A stretch of 64,000 bases of DNA, from contig CAISYC010000068.1 of assembly GCA_903889565.1 (NCBI GenBank), positions 248,001 to 312,000 of the forward strand, read 5' to 3'. Origin of the DNA: an uncultured beta proteobacterium (GTDB lineage Bacteria > Pseudomonadota > Gammaproteobacteria > Burkholderiales > SG8-41). The notes under the pieces are model-generated. The model had not been told where the DNA came from. It saw only the letters and a list, made by a program, of their open reading frames with translations, and made no database searches. Both the position numbers and the translations under genes were made by a program. This document shows, piece by piece, positions 25,696-34,031 of this stretch. Within the stretch, counting starts at the first letter, position 1; each line of letters begins with the position of its first letter.

Positions 25696-27525
25696 TCAGC
25701 GCACCGTCTTGCGTCGATCCTGCATCGGCGGCGCGACTTTCATGACTTCATCGACGGTGGTAATGCCGGCGGCAACTTTCAGCGCGCCGCTGATGCGCAG
25801 CGGTTTGACGCCCTCGCGATAGGCCTGCTCGCGCAGTTTGTCCATGTCGGTGCGCTCGTTGATCATGCTGCGGATGTCGCTGTTGAGCACCATGATCTCG
25901 TAAATGCCGACGCGGCCGACATAGCCGGTCATGCGGCAGTCGAGGCAGCCTTTTGCGCCGTACATGAAATCGGGTTTGGGCGCTTTCCACGGCGAGACCA
26001 GCATTTCCCACGCCGATTCCTCGAGTTCCTGCTTTTCCTTGCACGCCGGGCACAGCACGCGCACCAGACGCTGCGCCATCACGCCGAGTACCGTCGAGTT
26101 CAGCAGGTAGGACGGCACACCCAGATCGAGCATGCGCGTGATCGCCGACGGCGCGTCGTTGGTGTGCAGCGTCGACAGCACGAGGTGGCCGGTCAGCGCT
26201 GACTGGATTGCCATTTCGGCGGTTTCCAGGTCGCGCACCTCGCCGACCATGATGATGTCCGGGTCCTGGCGCATCAGCGTGCGGATGCCGGTGGCGAAAT
26301 CGACGCCGATGTTCTGCTGCACCTGCATCTGGTTGAATTGCGGTTCGACCATTTCGATCGGGTCTTCGACCGTGCAGACGTTGACCTCGGGTTTGGCGAG
26401 GAACTTGAGCGTCGAGTAGAGCGTGGTCGTTTTGCCCGAGCCGGTCGGCCCGGTGACGAGGATGATGCCGTGCGGCTTGGAAATCATCCCGTTCCATTTT
26501 TTCAGATCGTCCTCGGAGAAGCCGAGTTCGTTGAAATCCTTGACCAGCACTTCGGGATTGAAAATCCGCATGACGAGTTTTTCGCCGAAGGCTGTCGGCA
26601 TGGTCGACAGGCGCAATTCGACTTCGCCGCCGTCGGGTTTGACGGTCTTGATGCGGCCGTCCTGCGGGCGGCGCTTTTCGACCACATCCATGCGGCCCAG
26701 TACCTTGATGCGGCTGGTCATCGCCGCCATGACCGGCGTCGGAATCTGATAAACGGTGTGCAGCACGCCGTCGATGCGGAAGCGCACATTGCCGGCTTCG
26801 CGGCGCGGTTCAAGGTGGATGTCGCTGGCGCGCTGGTCAAAGGCGTAATTGAACAGCCAGTCGCAGATGTGGATGACATGCTGGTCGTTGGCGTCGAGCT
26901 TGCCGCTCTTGCCAAGCTGCACCAGCTGTTCAAAATTCGCAATCTGGCTGTAGGCGCCCTGGTCCTTCTCGGTGGCGCCGCGGACCGATTTCGCCAGATT
27001 GAAGAACTCGACGATGTAATTCTGGATGTCGAGCGGGTTGGCAATCACGCGCTTGATGTCCAGCCGCAGGATCTGCTGGAGCGAGGCTTCCCAGTCGCGC
27101 ACAAACGGTTCGCAGGTGGCGATCGTAACTTCGCGCGCGTTCACGCCGACGGGCAGGATGCGGTAGCGCTGCGCGTAGGCGGTAGACATCAGCTTGGTGA
27201 CCGCGCCGAAATCGATTTTGAACGGGTCGATATGCTGGTAGGGCATGCCGACCCTGCCGGCCATCCACTCGGTCAACGCTTCGAGGTGCAGCAGTTTGCG
27301 CGGGCTGCGCGGATCCTTGAGTTTTTGTTCGTCGAGCACTACCAGCGGGTGATGTTCGCCGCGGTTGATGCGACGGTCGGCGAGCAGGCGTTCGGCGTCT
27401 TCCTTGCTGACCAGGCCGTCGGCGACCAAATCACGCAGTATGGGATCGAGGGTTACGCGGCGTCCCGCCGGGATTCCGGCCAGCCCGGCACTCGCTGAGG
27501 CACTGCTGATTGCGGGTTCTGCCAT
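25696..27525 (-). CDS. GspE/PilB-type secretion or pilus ATPase
   Basis: A 609-residue hexameric traffic ATPase. An N-terminal MshEN/GspE-N-like domain (to ~180) precedes the core. Walker A GPTGSGKTTTLY is at 359-370, the Asp box is TVEDPIE, Walker B IIMVGEVRD, and the His box LVLSTLHTND. The tetra-Cys zinc module is CPAC and CLDC near 495 and 530. Such proteins drive type IV pilus or type II secretion assembly in the cytosol under the inner membrane. No pilin, secretin or platform gene is near, so its partner machinery lies elsewhere. It is convergent with yaeQ and divergent from amt. Confidence 0.93.
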   Translation of the reverse strand: MAEPAISSASASAGLAGIPAGRRVTLDPILRDLVADGLVSKEDAERLLADRRINRGEHHPLVVLDEQKLKDPRSPRKLLHLEALTEWMAGRVGMPYQHIDPFKIDFGAVTKLMSTAYAQRYRILPVGVNAREVTIATCEPFVRDWEASLQQILRLDIKRVIANPLDIQNYIVEFFNLAKSVRGATEKDQGAYSQIANFEQLVQLGKSGKLDANDQHVIHICDWLFNYAFDQRASDIHLEPRREAGNVRFRIDGVLHTVYQIPTPVMAAMTSRIKVLGRMDVVEKRRPQDGRIKTVKPDGGEVELRLSTMPTAFGEKLVMRIFNPEVLVKDFNELGFSEDDLKKWNGMISKPHGIILVTGPTGSGKTTTLYSTLKFLAKPEVNVCTVEDPIEMVEPQFNQMQVQQNIGVDFATGIRTLMRQDPDIIMVGEVRDLETAEMAIQSALTGHLVLSTLHTNDAPSAITRMLDLGVPSYLLNSTVLGVMAQRLVRVLCPACKEKQELEESAWEMLVSPWKAPKPDFMYGAKGCLDCRMTGYVGRVGIYEIMVLNSDIRSMINERTDMDKLREQAYREGVKPLRISGALKVAAGITTVDEVMKVAPPMQDRRKTVR

Positions 27526-27625
27526 CCGGCAAATATAAACGCATTCTGTAAATTACTCAATCAGTTACAGCAAGATGCTGTGACCGGGTTGGCAAATGCA
27601 TGGAGATCGGCACAAATCCGGAAAC

Positions 27626-27640
27626 GCACAACTAAAGTGC
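27626..27640. promoter_or_regulatory. Predicted NtrC (GlnG) binding site 1
   Basis: GCAC-N7-GTGC, a perfect dyad matching the NtrC enhancer consensus of glnA and amt/glnK promoters. It is centred about 128 bp before the expected amt transcription start. Confidence 0.7.
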
Positions 27641-27656
27641 ATAAAAATTATTAAAA

Positions 27657-27671
27657 GCACTAATGTGGACC
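27657..27671. promoter_or_regulatory. Predicted weak NtrC binding site 2
   Basis: GCAC-N7-GACC, one good half-site and one degenerate half. Its start is 31 bp after site 1, about three helical turns, which is the spacing NtrC uses for cooperative binding. Confidence 0.5.
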
Positions 27672-27734
27672 ATTTATTTTGTATTTTGTCTGATATGACT
27701 AAAAAATTTCATTTAAAACAATATGAAAATATTA

Positions 27735-27750
27735 AGGAACGATTATTGCT
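27735..27750 (+). promoter_or_regulatory. Predicted sigma54 promoter of amt
   Basis: AGGAACGATTATTGCT has GG at 27736-27737 and GC at 27748-27749, exactly ten bases apart, matching the -24/-12 consensus TGGCACG-N4-TTGCW except at two positions. The start of transcription would be near 27761, leaving a short leader with GGGGGAG before the ATG at 27784. Confidence 0.78.
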
Positions 27751-27783
27751 TTAATAATCCAGTTTTTTAACCGGGGGAGAGTC

Positions 27784-28986
27784 ATGGAAATTCTAAAATC
27801 GGGCAGCGACGTACTGTTCATTCTGCTGGGGGCGATCATGGTGCTCGCCATGCATTCGGGTTTTGCATTTCTCGAACTCGGCACCGTGCGCAAAAAAAGC
27901 CAGGTCAATGCGCTGGTGAAAATTCTCAGTGACTTTTCGATTTCGACCATCGCTTATTTTTTCGTCGGCTACGGCGTTGCCTATGGCGTCAACTTCATGG
28001 GCAGCGCGGAACATCTGACCGAACGCAGCGGCTATGAACTGGTCAGGTTTTTTTTCCTGCTGACCTTTGCCGCGGCGGTGCCGGCGATTGTTTCGGGCGG
28101 CATCGCCGAACGTTCGAAATTCAATCCGCAAATTGCCGCTACGTTTTTGCTGGTCGGTTTTGTCTATCCCTTCTTCGAGGGCATTGCGTGGAACGATCAA
28201 TACGGTGTGCAGGCGTGGATCGAGGCGACTGCGGGCGCGAAATTCCATGACTTTGCCGGTTCCATCGTGGTTCACGCGGTCGGCGGCTGGATCGGTCTCG
28301 TCGCCGTGCTGCTGCTCGGCGCGCGCACCGGCCGCTATACCAAAGACGGGCGCATCAGCGCGCATCCGCCGTCGAGCATTCCGTTTCTGGCGCTGGGCGC
28401 ATGGATCTTGTCGGTCGGCTGGTTCGGCTTCAACGTGATGTCAGCGCAGACCATCGACAAGATCAGCGGCCTGGTTGCCGTCAATTCATTGATGGCGATG
28501 GCGGGCGGCACCATCATTGCCCTCGTAATCGGGCGCAATGACCCGGGCTTTGTGCACAACGGTCCGCTCGCCGGCCTCGTTGCGGTATGCGCGGGGTCCG
28601 ATGTGATGCATCCGATCGGCGCACTCGTCACCGGCGGGTTGGCCGGCGGATTGTTCGTCGTCATGTTCACGGTGACGCAGAACCGGCTCAAGATCGACGA
28701 CGTGCTCGGCGTGTGGCCGCTGCACGGCTTGTGTGGCGCGTGGGGCGGACTCGCCGCGGGCATTTTCGGCGTCAAGACCATGGGCGGGCTCGGCGGCGTC
28801 ACCTTCGGCGCGCAACTGGCGGGCACGCTGCTCGGCATTGCGATCGCCGTGATCGGCGGGCTGATCGTCTACGGCTCGCTCAAGGCGGTGGTCGGCATCC
28901 GGCTCGACGCCGAGCAGGAATTCGAAGGCTCCGACCTCAGCATACACAAGATCGGCGCCACGCCGGAGGGCGAGGTAAACTGGTAA
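27784..28986 (+). CDS. amt: Ammonium transporter
   Basis: A 400-residue Amt/Rh channel with 11 transmembrane helices in the inner membrane. The pore's twin histidines are His164 (FAGSIVVHAVGG) and His314 (GVWPLHGLCGAWGG); the ammonium recruitment region includes WNDQYG and FHDFAGS, the latter with the conserved Asp. There is no obvious N-terminal signal peptide; the first helix starts around residue 10. Neither glnK nor amtR is adjacent, although Amt is usually paired with glnK. The upstream region has an NtrC/sigma54 layout (27626-27750), so expression should rise when nitrogen is scarce. The ribosome site is GGGGGAG. Confidence 0.96.
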   Translation: MEILKSGSDVLFILLGAIMVLAMHSGFAFLELGTVRKKSQVNALVKILSDFSISTIAYFFVGYGVAYGVNFMGSAEHLTERSGYELVRFFFLLTFAAAVPAIVSGGIAERSKFNPQIAATFLLVGFVYPFFEGIAWNDQYGVQAWIEATAGAKFHDFAGSIVVHAVGGWIGLVAVLLLGARTGRYTKDGRISAHPPSSIPFLALGAWILSVGWFGFNVMSAQTIDKISGLVAVNSLMAMAGGTIIALVIGRNDPGFVHNGPLAGLVAVCAGSDVMHPIGALVTGGLAGGLFVVMFTVTQNRLKIDDVLGVWPLHGLCGAWGGLAAGIFGVKTMGGLGGVTFGAQLAGTLLGIAIAVIGGLIVYGSLKAVVGIRLDAEQEFEGSDLSIHKIGATPEGEVNW

Positions 28987-28990
28987 CACC

Positions 28991-29593
28991 ATGTCAGGCC
29001 GCGCCGGTGCCGTTCAATTCTTGATCCTGCTTGCCGCGGGATTGTTGATCGCGCACGGCGCCGGCGCTCAATTCAATCCGCTGTCCGTCGTTGGCAGCGC
29101 GGTATCGACCGCGCTCGATGCGCGCAGCAAGGCCGAGGTGGCCAACGACGCCGAAATCGCCGCCGGTGCCAACAAACATCTGCTCGAGGACAAGCGCGCC
29201 GAGTGGAAGGGCGTGACGCTGCTGGTGTTCGCGCAGCGCGTGGTGCTCGCGGGGGCGGTGCAAAGCGACGAAGCGAAAAAAATCGTCGCCGATGTCGTCA
29301 AACAGGACAATCGAATCCGTGCGCTTGATAACGCGCTGGTCGTCATTCAGAAGGCCGGCGACGACGGCAGCTTCTTCAGGGACAAGACCATCGACACCAA
29401 GATCGACGCGGCGCTGACGGCGGCCAAGGGTGTGAGTTCGGTCAACATGCGCTGGAAGACCGTCAACGGCAATGTCACGGTGATGGGCATCGCGCGGTCG
29501 GCGGCCGAAGCGGCGACCGCGGTGGCCAGAATTCGCTCGGTTGACGGCGTTAAAAACGTCAAATCATTTTTGCGCGTGCAGCCCGCGCACTGA
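28991..29593 (+). CDS. BON-domain periplasmic protein
   Basis: A 200-residue secreted protein with a signal peptide (ILLAAGLLIAHGAGAQ) and two BON-like repeats: VTLLVFAQRVVLAGAVQSDEAKKIVADVV and KTVNGNVTVMGIARSAAEAATAVARIRSVDGVKNVKSFL (second half around 155-195). BON domains bind phospholipid or outer-membrane surfaces and occur in osmotic-stress proteins such as OsmY and DolP. The ATG lies two bases after the amt stop codon, so it is likely read with amt and could share nitrogen control. Confidence 0.85.
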   Translation: MSGRAGAVQFLILLAAGLLIAHGAGAQFNPLSVVGSAVSTALDARSKAEVANDAEIAAGANKHLLEDKRAEWKGVTLLVFAQRVVLAGAVQSDEAKKIVADVVKQDNRIRALDNALVVIQKAGDDGSFFRDKTIDTKIDAALTAAKGVSSVNMRWKTVNGNVTVMGIARSAAEAATAVARIRSVDGVKNVKSFLRVQPAH

Positions 29594-29599
29594 GCTTCG

Positions 29600-30373
29600 C
29601 TATTTAATTTCCGCCGCAAACGGCTGGCCGTTCAGCCACTGCGCAATTGCGGTCACCGTTTCCGCCTCCTTGCCGAAATAGCCATGCGCGCTCAGGGGAT
29701 CGCAGGGGCCCGACTGCGGCGGCAGCCCGCCATTGACCGAAATCAGCGGAAAGCGATCAGCGAGGCGCGCGGCGCCCGAATAGGGGCAGACGTTGCAGCC
29801 GTCCTCGCGGTGGTGAACGAACAGAAGGGGCACCTTGAAGCTCGCGAAATCCACGCCCGCCACACCGCCGCCGGCGCGGTTAGCATTGAACACGGTCGAC
29901 GTCAGCACCAGTCCATCGATTGCATTGCCGAGTGCCAGACCGGTATACACGGCGGAGACGGTGCCGCGACTGGTGCCGATCAGAAACAGCTTCGCCTGCG
30001 CAAAGCGGCGGCGCAGATCCCTGACCACGAAACCGATATCGGTCGCATGATTGGCGCTCATGCGGAAGCCATCGCTCATGCGGCTGGTATCCGACGGGCC
30101 GTCGATCACCGCAACGGTCACGCCGTCATTGACGAACAGATTGCGCGTGCGCACCAGAAAGTTATTGTTGTTGACGTCGGCGCCGGGTTTTAAACCGATG
30201 TAGCCGGCGCCGCCCGGAAACAGGATTGCGACCGTTTTGGTCTCGCTGTCCCTGGCAGTGACGAGCAGGTAGGACTGGGTGACGCCATCGCGCGTATTGA
30301 GCGTGATGACCTCTTCGGCACCGCAGGCGGCGTAACTCCAGAACACGATCAGCAATGCAACGAACATGCGCAT
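29600..30373 (-). CDS. Secreted alpha/beta hydrolase-like protein
   Basis: A 257-residue protein with a Sec signal (MRMFVALLIVFWSYAACGA). The body is an alpha/beta hydrolase: AILFPGGAGYIG (oxyanion strand), VIDGPSD, nucleophile elbow GTSRGT near 135, and HHREDGCNVCPYSGA near 195, which combines the acid loop and two cysteines. The final stretch LSAHGYFGKEAE carries the probable catalytic His. It starts 32 bp after the MaoC-like gene's stop, on the same strand. The frame is open far upstream, but those parts are shadows of the hydratase gene. Substrate unknown. Confidence 0.8.
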   Translation of the reverse strand: MRMFVALLIVFWSYAACGAEEVITLNTRDGVTQSYLLVTARDSETKTVAILFPGGAGYIGLKPGADVNNNNFLVRTRNLFVNDGVTVAVIDGPSDTSRMSDGFRMSANHATDIGFVVRDLRRRFAQAKLFLIGTSRGTVSAVYTGLALGNAIDGLVLTSTVFNANRAGGGVAGVDFASFKVPLLFVHHREDGCNVCPYSGAARLADRFPLISVNGGLPPQSGPCDPLSAHGYFGKEAETVTAIAQWLNGQPFAAEIK

Positions 30374-30405
30374 GGCGGAAATTGTCCGGTAACGATCGGC
30401 GTGGA

Positions 30406-31257
30406 CTAAAAGCTCGCCATGCCCGACATCGTGACGTGGCCGGCGACATTCGCAACCCATAACTCGGCAGTGGCGCCGCCGGCGTGCGGATTGCCGTTGA
30501 TGCTGAAGGTCTCGCCGTGAAACATCGGCTGGCGCGCGCGGTAATCGAGTTTCTTCACCGGGCGCTGCATATGGCGCCGGCAGAGGTCGAGCATCAGCGT
30601 GGTCTGCAGCGGCCCGTGCACGATCAGCCCAGGATAGTTTTCCTCGTGGCGCGCATAATCGAGATCGTAATGTATGCGGTGGCCGTTGAAGGTCAGTGCC
30701 GAATAACGGAACAGCAGCACGGGGTCGCCGGTGAGGCTGCGATGCCATGCCGGATTGGCCTGCGCCAGCGTCGGTTCCGGCGGCGCGTCGCCGGGGCGCG
30801 CCGCTTCGCGATAGACGATGTCGTGTTCTTCGCGTACGGCAATGCCGGCAGCGTTCGACACCACATGCTGCACGGTGACGAACACCAGGCTGCCGCTGCG
30901 GCCGCGTTTGGTTTCCACGCTCAATATGGTGGAGTCGCGGCGGATTGCATCGCCGATCCGAAGCGGCTGCAGGAATTCGAGACGGCCGCCGGCCCACATG
31001 CGGCGCGGCAGCGGCACCGGCGGCAGAAAGCCGCCGCGTTTCGGATGGCCGTCGGAACCGAGTTCGGCGGCCGGTTTGGCTTCGAGAAAATACAGCCAGT
31101 GCCAGCACGGCGGCAGCTCGTCGCCGAGGGCAGGCGGCATTTCGCGCCGGTCCAGTGTCGCTGTCAGCGCGGCCACCGGCCATGCGGTCACGGTGTCGGT
31201 CGCGGTTTCGGTCTTGCCGATCCAGTCGCGCAGTGCATCCAGGTTTGTTTCGCTCAT
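30406..31257 (-). CDS. MaoC/FAS1-type hydratase, mesaconyl-C4-CoA hydratase-like
   Basis: A 283-residue hot-dog-fold hydratase. The N-terminal half has LRDWIGKTE, ALGDELPPCWHWLYFL, and the proline-rich GGFLPPVPLPRRMWAGG near 105; the second half is a MaoC-like domain with FNGHRIHYDLDYA (H-x5-D) and GLIVHGPLQ. This is the layout of 3-methylfumaryl-(mesaconyl-C4)-CoA hydratase and related FAS1-like dehydratases. Those enzymes act in C5 acid or 3-hydroxypropionate metabolism. GGGCAAGGAAAA before ATG 31257 is a strong ribosome site. The reaction is inferred from family resemblance; an itaconyl- or other enoyl-CoA hydratase would look alike. Confidence 0.8.
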   Translation of the reverse strand: MSETNLDALRDWIGKTETATDTVTAWPVAALTATLDRREMPPALGDELPPCWHWLYFLEAKPAAELGSDGHPKRGGFLPPVPLPRRMWAGGRLEFLQPLRIGDAIRRDSTILSVETKRGRSGSLVFVTVQHVVSNAAGIAVREEHDIVYREAARPGDAPPEPTLAQANPAWHRSLTGDPVLLFRYSALTFNGHRIHYDLDYARHEENYPGLIVHGPLQTTLMLDLCRRHMQRPVKKLDYRARQPMFHGETFSINGNPHAGGATAELWVANVAGHVTMSGMASF

Positions 31258-31529
31258 TTTTCCTTGCCCGTTGATTTTCTTCAGCCGCCGCGTTTTATGG
31301 CGGCGTGCCTGACTGCACAATATTTCTCCGGGGCCGATCATAACCCCGGTGCACTTGCGCGCGCCGCCGCATTCCGCCTTGCGAAGCCGGCAATCGCCGC
31401 CAATTCGATGACAAGCCTGCATCGCGCGCGTTTCGCAATGATAATGCACGCCGGCCGCGCCTGCGCCGGACTGACGCCCGCGCTGTGGCACAATCGCATT
31501 TTGTTTGCATTCAGAAACGGGATGATTCG

Positions 31530-32369
31530 ATGAATGATAGTGTCGCGCGCATCGCCCGCGCCAGCGAACGGCGTTTCGGCAGTGCGGTCGCGGTGCCCGA
31601 GGGCACGTCCGGGCTGGAGGTGCTGGCGGCCATGCTCGAGCACCGCTCGCAGCGGCGCTTCACGACGCGCGCGGTCAGCGACGAATTGCTGCAGCTGCTG
31701 TTTGCCTGCGCAATGTCGGCGCCGTCGAAAAGCGATTTGCAGCAGGCCGACATCATTCAGGTGCGCGATGCGGCGCTGCGCGAGCGCATTGCCGCGCTTT
31801 TGCCGGACAATCCCTGGGTCGCCGCAGCGCCGGTGCTGCTGGTGTTTTGCGGCAATAATCGTCGCACGCGCCAGGTCGCGCAGTGGCGCGGCAAGACCTT
31901 CGCCAACGATCACCTTGATGCCTTCATGAATGCCGCGGTCGATGCCGGCATCGTGCTGATGAATTTCATCACCGCCGCGGAAGCCGTTGGTCTCGGCTGC
32001 TGTCCGATCAGTTCGATCCGCAATCACGCGCAGACGGTGAGCGACCTGCTCGAACTGCCCGAATGGGTTTTTCCGCTGGCCGGCATGTGCGTCGGCTATC
32101 CGGAAAGCGCCGGCGCGATCACGCCGCGATTGCCGCTGGACGTCACCATCCATACCGACCGCTTCAGCGACGCCGGCGTCGAAGCCAAGGTTGACGCCTA
32201 CGACCGGCGCCGTCATGCGCTGCTGCCGTATGCCAAGCAGCGCGGTGTCGGGCGTTTCGGTGAGGCCGCGTTCTACGGCTGGTCCGAAGACAAGGCGCGC
32301 CAGTACGCCAGACCCCAGCGTGCCGGCTTCGGCGAGTTCATCCGCCGCAAGCGTTTCGGCCTGGACTGA
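31530..32369 (+). CDS. Nitroreductase family oxidoreductase
   Basis: A 279-residue FMN-dependent protein. The RSQRRFTTRAVSDELLQLLFACAMSAPS block near 40 binds flavin (R-S-x-R-x-F and APS motif), and the later AAEAVGLGCCPISSIRN near 150 is the second conserved flavin loop. Such proteins reduce nitro groups, quinones or flavins with NAD(P)H. The C-terminal ~70 residues (YDRRRHALLPYAKQRGVG...) are longer than the minimal fold and resemble the NfsA-like end. It leads a tightly packed operon with NUDIX, MBL-fold and FrsA-like hydrolase genes. Confidence 0.88.
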   Translation: MNDSVARIARASERRFGSAVAVPEGTSGLEVLAAMLEHRSQRRFTTRAVSDELLQLLFACAMSAPSKSDLQQADIIQVRDAALRERIAALLPDNPWVAAAPVLLVFCGNNRRTRQVAQWRGKTFANDHLDAFMNAAVDAGIVLMNFITAAEAVGLGCCPISSIRNHAQTVSDLLELPEWVFPLAGMCVGYPESAGAITPRLPLDVTIHTDRFSDAGVEAKVDAYDRRRHALLPYAKQRGVGRFGEAAFYGWSEDKARQYARPQRAGFGEFIRRKRFGLD

Positions 32370-32373
32370 TGCC

Positions 32374-33195
32374 GTGAGCGCCGAGCTCGTGCCGCTGCCC
32401 GCCGCCACCGTCACACTGGTGCGCGACGGTGCGGAAGGGCCGGAGGTGCTGATGATGCAGCGCAATCTCAATTCGGGCTTTGTGCCCGGCGCGCATGTGT
32501 TTCCAGGCGGCGCGCTCGACGACGCCGACAACGCCTCCGATCTGCACGCGCTTTGCGCCGGACTCGATGAGGCGGCGGCCAATCGCGCGTTGGGGGTGGC
32601 GGCGGGCGGTCTTGCCTATTGGGCGGCGGCGATCCGCGAATGTTTCGAGGAGGCCGGCGTGCTGATGGCGTACGATGCCGCGCAACAGCTCATCGCGCTC
32701 GATCTGCCGGCGTTGTCCGATCGTTTTCGCGGTCATCGGCATGCGCTGAATACGGGCGCGCGCGCGTTCATCGAAATCATGCGCGAGGAACGTCTCAAAC
32801 TCGCAACCGATCAACTGATCTACTTCAGCCACTGGATTACGCCGGTGTCGGCGCCGCGTCGCTACGACACGCGTTTTTTTGTCGCCGCCGCACCGCCGGC
32901 GCAGCAACCGCTGCACGACAATCACGAAACCATCAGTCATCTGTGGGTGCGGCCGGCCGCAGCGCTCGACAGCCACCGCGACAACCGGTTCAGCATGCGC
33001 CTGCCGACGGTGCGCACACTTGAGGAGTTCGCCGCCTTCGACAGCGCCGCGGCGCTGCTGCTGGCGATGCGCGACAAACGCGATATTGACGCCAATCTGC
33101 CGCGCATCACGCGTAGCGGCACTTATCTGGTGCCGGGCGACGCCGGTTACGAAGAAGCTGCCGCGGCGGAGAAACAGGGGCAATGGAAAATCTGA
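32374..33195 (+). CDS. NUDIX hydrolase, NUDT19-like
   Basis: A 273-residue diphosphatase. FVPGAHVFPGGALDD near 36-50 begins the NUDIX fold, and RECFEEAGVL at 89-98 supplies the catalytic RE-x2-EE-x-G with the metal-binding glutamates. Between the two lies an insertion of about 40 residues, as in NUDT19/RP2-type enzymes that split CoA derivatives. GTG 32374 is chosen because it follows the nitroreductase stop by four bases; the nearby ATG 32368 is out of frame and stops at once. It overlaps the start of the MBL gene by 13 bases, so translation may be coupled. Confidence 0.87.
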   Translation: MSAELVPLPAATVTLVRDGAEGPEVLMMQRNLNSGFVPGAHVFPGGALDDADNASDLHALCAGLDEAAANRALGVAAGGLAYWAAAIRECFEEAGVLMAYDAAQQLIALDLPALSDRFRGHRHALNTGARAFIEIMREERLKLATDQLIYFSHWITPVSAPRRYDTRFFVAAAPPAQQPLHDNHETISHLWVRPAAALDSHRDNRFSMRLPTVRTLEEFAAFDSAAALLLAMRDKRDIDANLPRITRSGTYLVPGDAGYEEAAAAEKQGQWKI

Positions 33196-34016
33196 TCGTT
33201 GCCGGCGAACTGGTGCAACTGACGCCGCGCGTGCGCCGGCTGACCGCGCCCAATCCGGGCATGATGACGGGGCCGGGTACGAATAGTTACATCGTCGGCA
33301 CTGATGAACTCACCGTGATCGATCCGGGACCGGAGATTGCGTCGCATATTGTCGCGTTGCAGGCGGCGACCGGCGGACGCCTGCGTCGTATCCTCACTAC
33401 ACATACCCACTTCGATCATTCGCCGGCGGTGCGCGCGCTCAAGGCAGCGACCGGCGCCGTGGTGATGGGCATGCCCGCGCCGCCGCAGGACAATCAGGAT
33501 CAGCAGTTTGCGCCGGACCGCGTGCCGGTGGACGGTGAAGTCATCGCCTGCGGCGACTTTGCGCTGCGCGCCGTGCATACGCCGGGGCATGCGTCCAACC
33601 ACCTTTGTTATCTGCTGCTCGAAGACCGCTTGCTGTTTACCGGTGACCACATCATGCAGGGGTCGACCGTCGTGATCACGCCGCCCGACGGCGATATGGG
33701 GGCGTATCTGCGCTCGCTCGAAAAACTGCTCGTATTCGACATCGACCGCATCGCGCCGGGTCACGGTCATCTGATCGATGCGCCGCACGACGAGGCACGC
33801 AAACTCATCGCGCACCGGCTCAAACGCGAACAGAAGGTGGTTGACGCATTTGCGGTCAGAAATCCGGCGACGCTCGACGAACTGGTGCCGGTCGTTTATG
33901 CCGATACGCCACTGCGCTTGCACAAGGCGGCGCGCCGTTCGCTGCATGCGCATCTGCTGAAGCTGGAGGCCGATGGCCGGGTGCGCCGCGGCGGCGGCCA
34001 CTGGCGGTTGAATTGA
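33183..34016 (+). CDS. Metallo-beta-lactamase fold hydrolase, LACTB2-like
   Basis: A 277-residue MBL-fold protein with a winged-helix C-terminus. The zinc ligands are THTHFDHS near 75 (H-x-H-x-D-H), His in HTPGHASN near 138, GDH near 155 and GHGH near 195. The substrate loop PGMMTGPGTNSYIVG near 25 is typical of LACTB2-type ribonuclease-like hydrolases. The C-terminal winged helix starts at LKREQKV and ends RRGGGHWRLN. Pairing with a NUDIX gene is frequent in bacteria and sometimes the two are fused. Function unknown in this context. Confidence 0.88.
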   Translation: MENLIVAGELVQLTPRVRRLTAPNPGMMTGPGTNSYIVGTDELTVIDPGPEIASHIVALQAATGGRLRRILTTHTHFDHSPAVRALKAATGAVVMGMPAPPQDNQDQQFAPDRVPVDGEVIACGDFALRAVHTPGHASNHLCYLLLEDRLLFTGDHIMQGSTVVITPPDGDMGAYLRSLEKLLVFDIDRIAPGHGHLIDAPHDEARKLIAHRLKREQKVVDAFAVRNPATLDELVPVVYADTPLRLHKAARRSLHAHLLKLEADGRVRRGGGHWRLN

Positions 34017-34031
34017 TGAAAAGGAAGTTGC

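Noticed and set aside
29600-31183. A single 527-residue leftward frame joining two genes
   Set aside because: Only its last 257 residues are real; the upstream part is out of frame with the MaoC-like gene that covers it. The real start is 30373.
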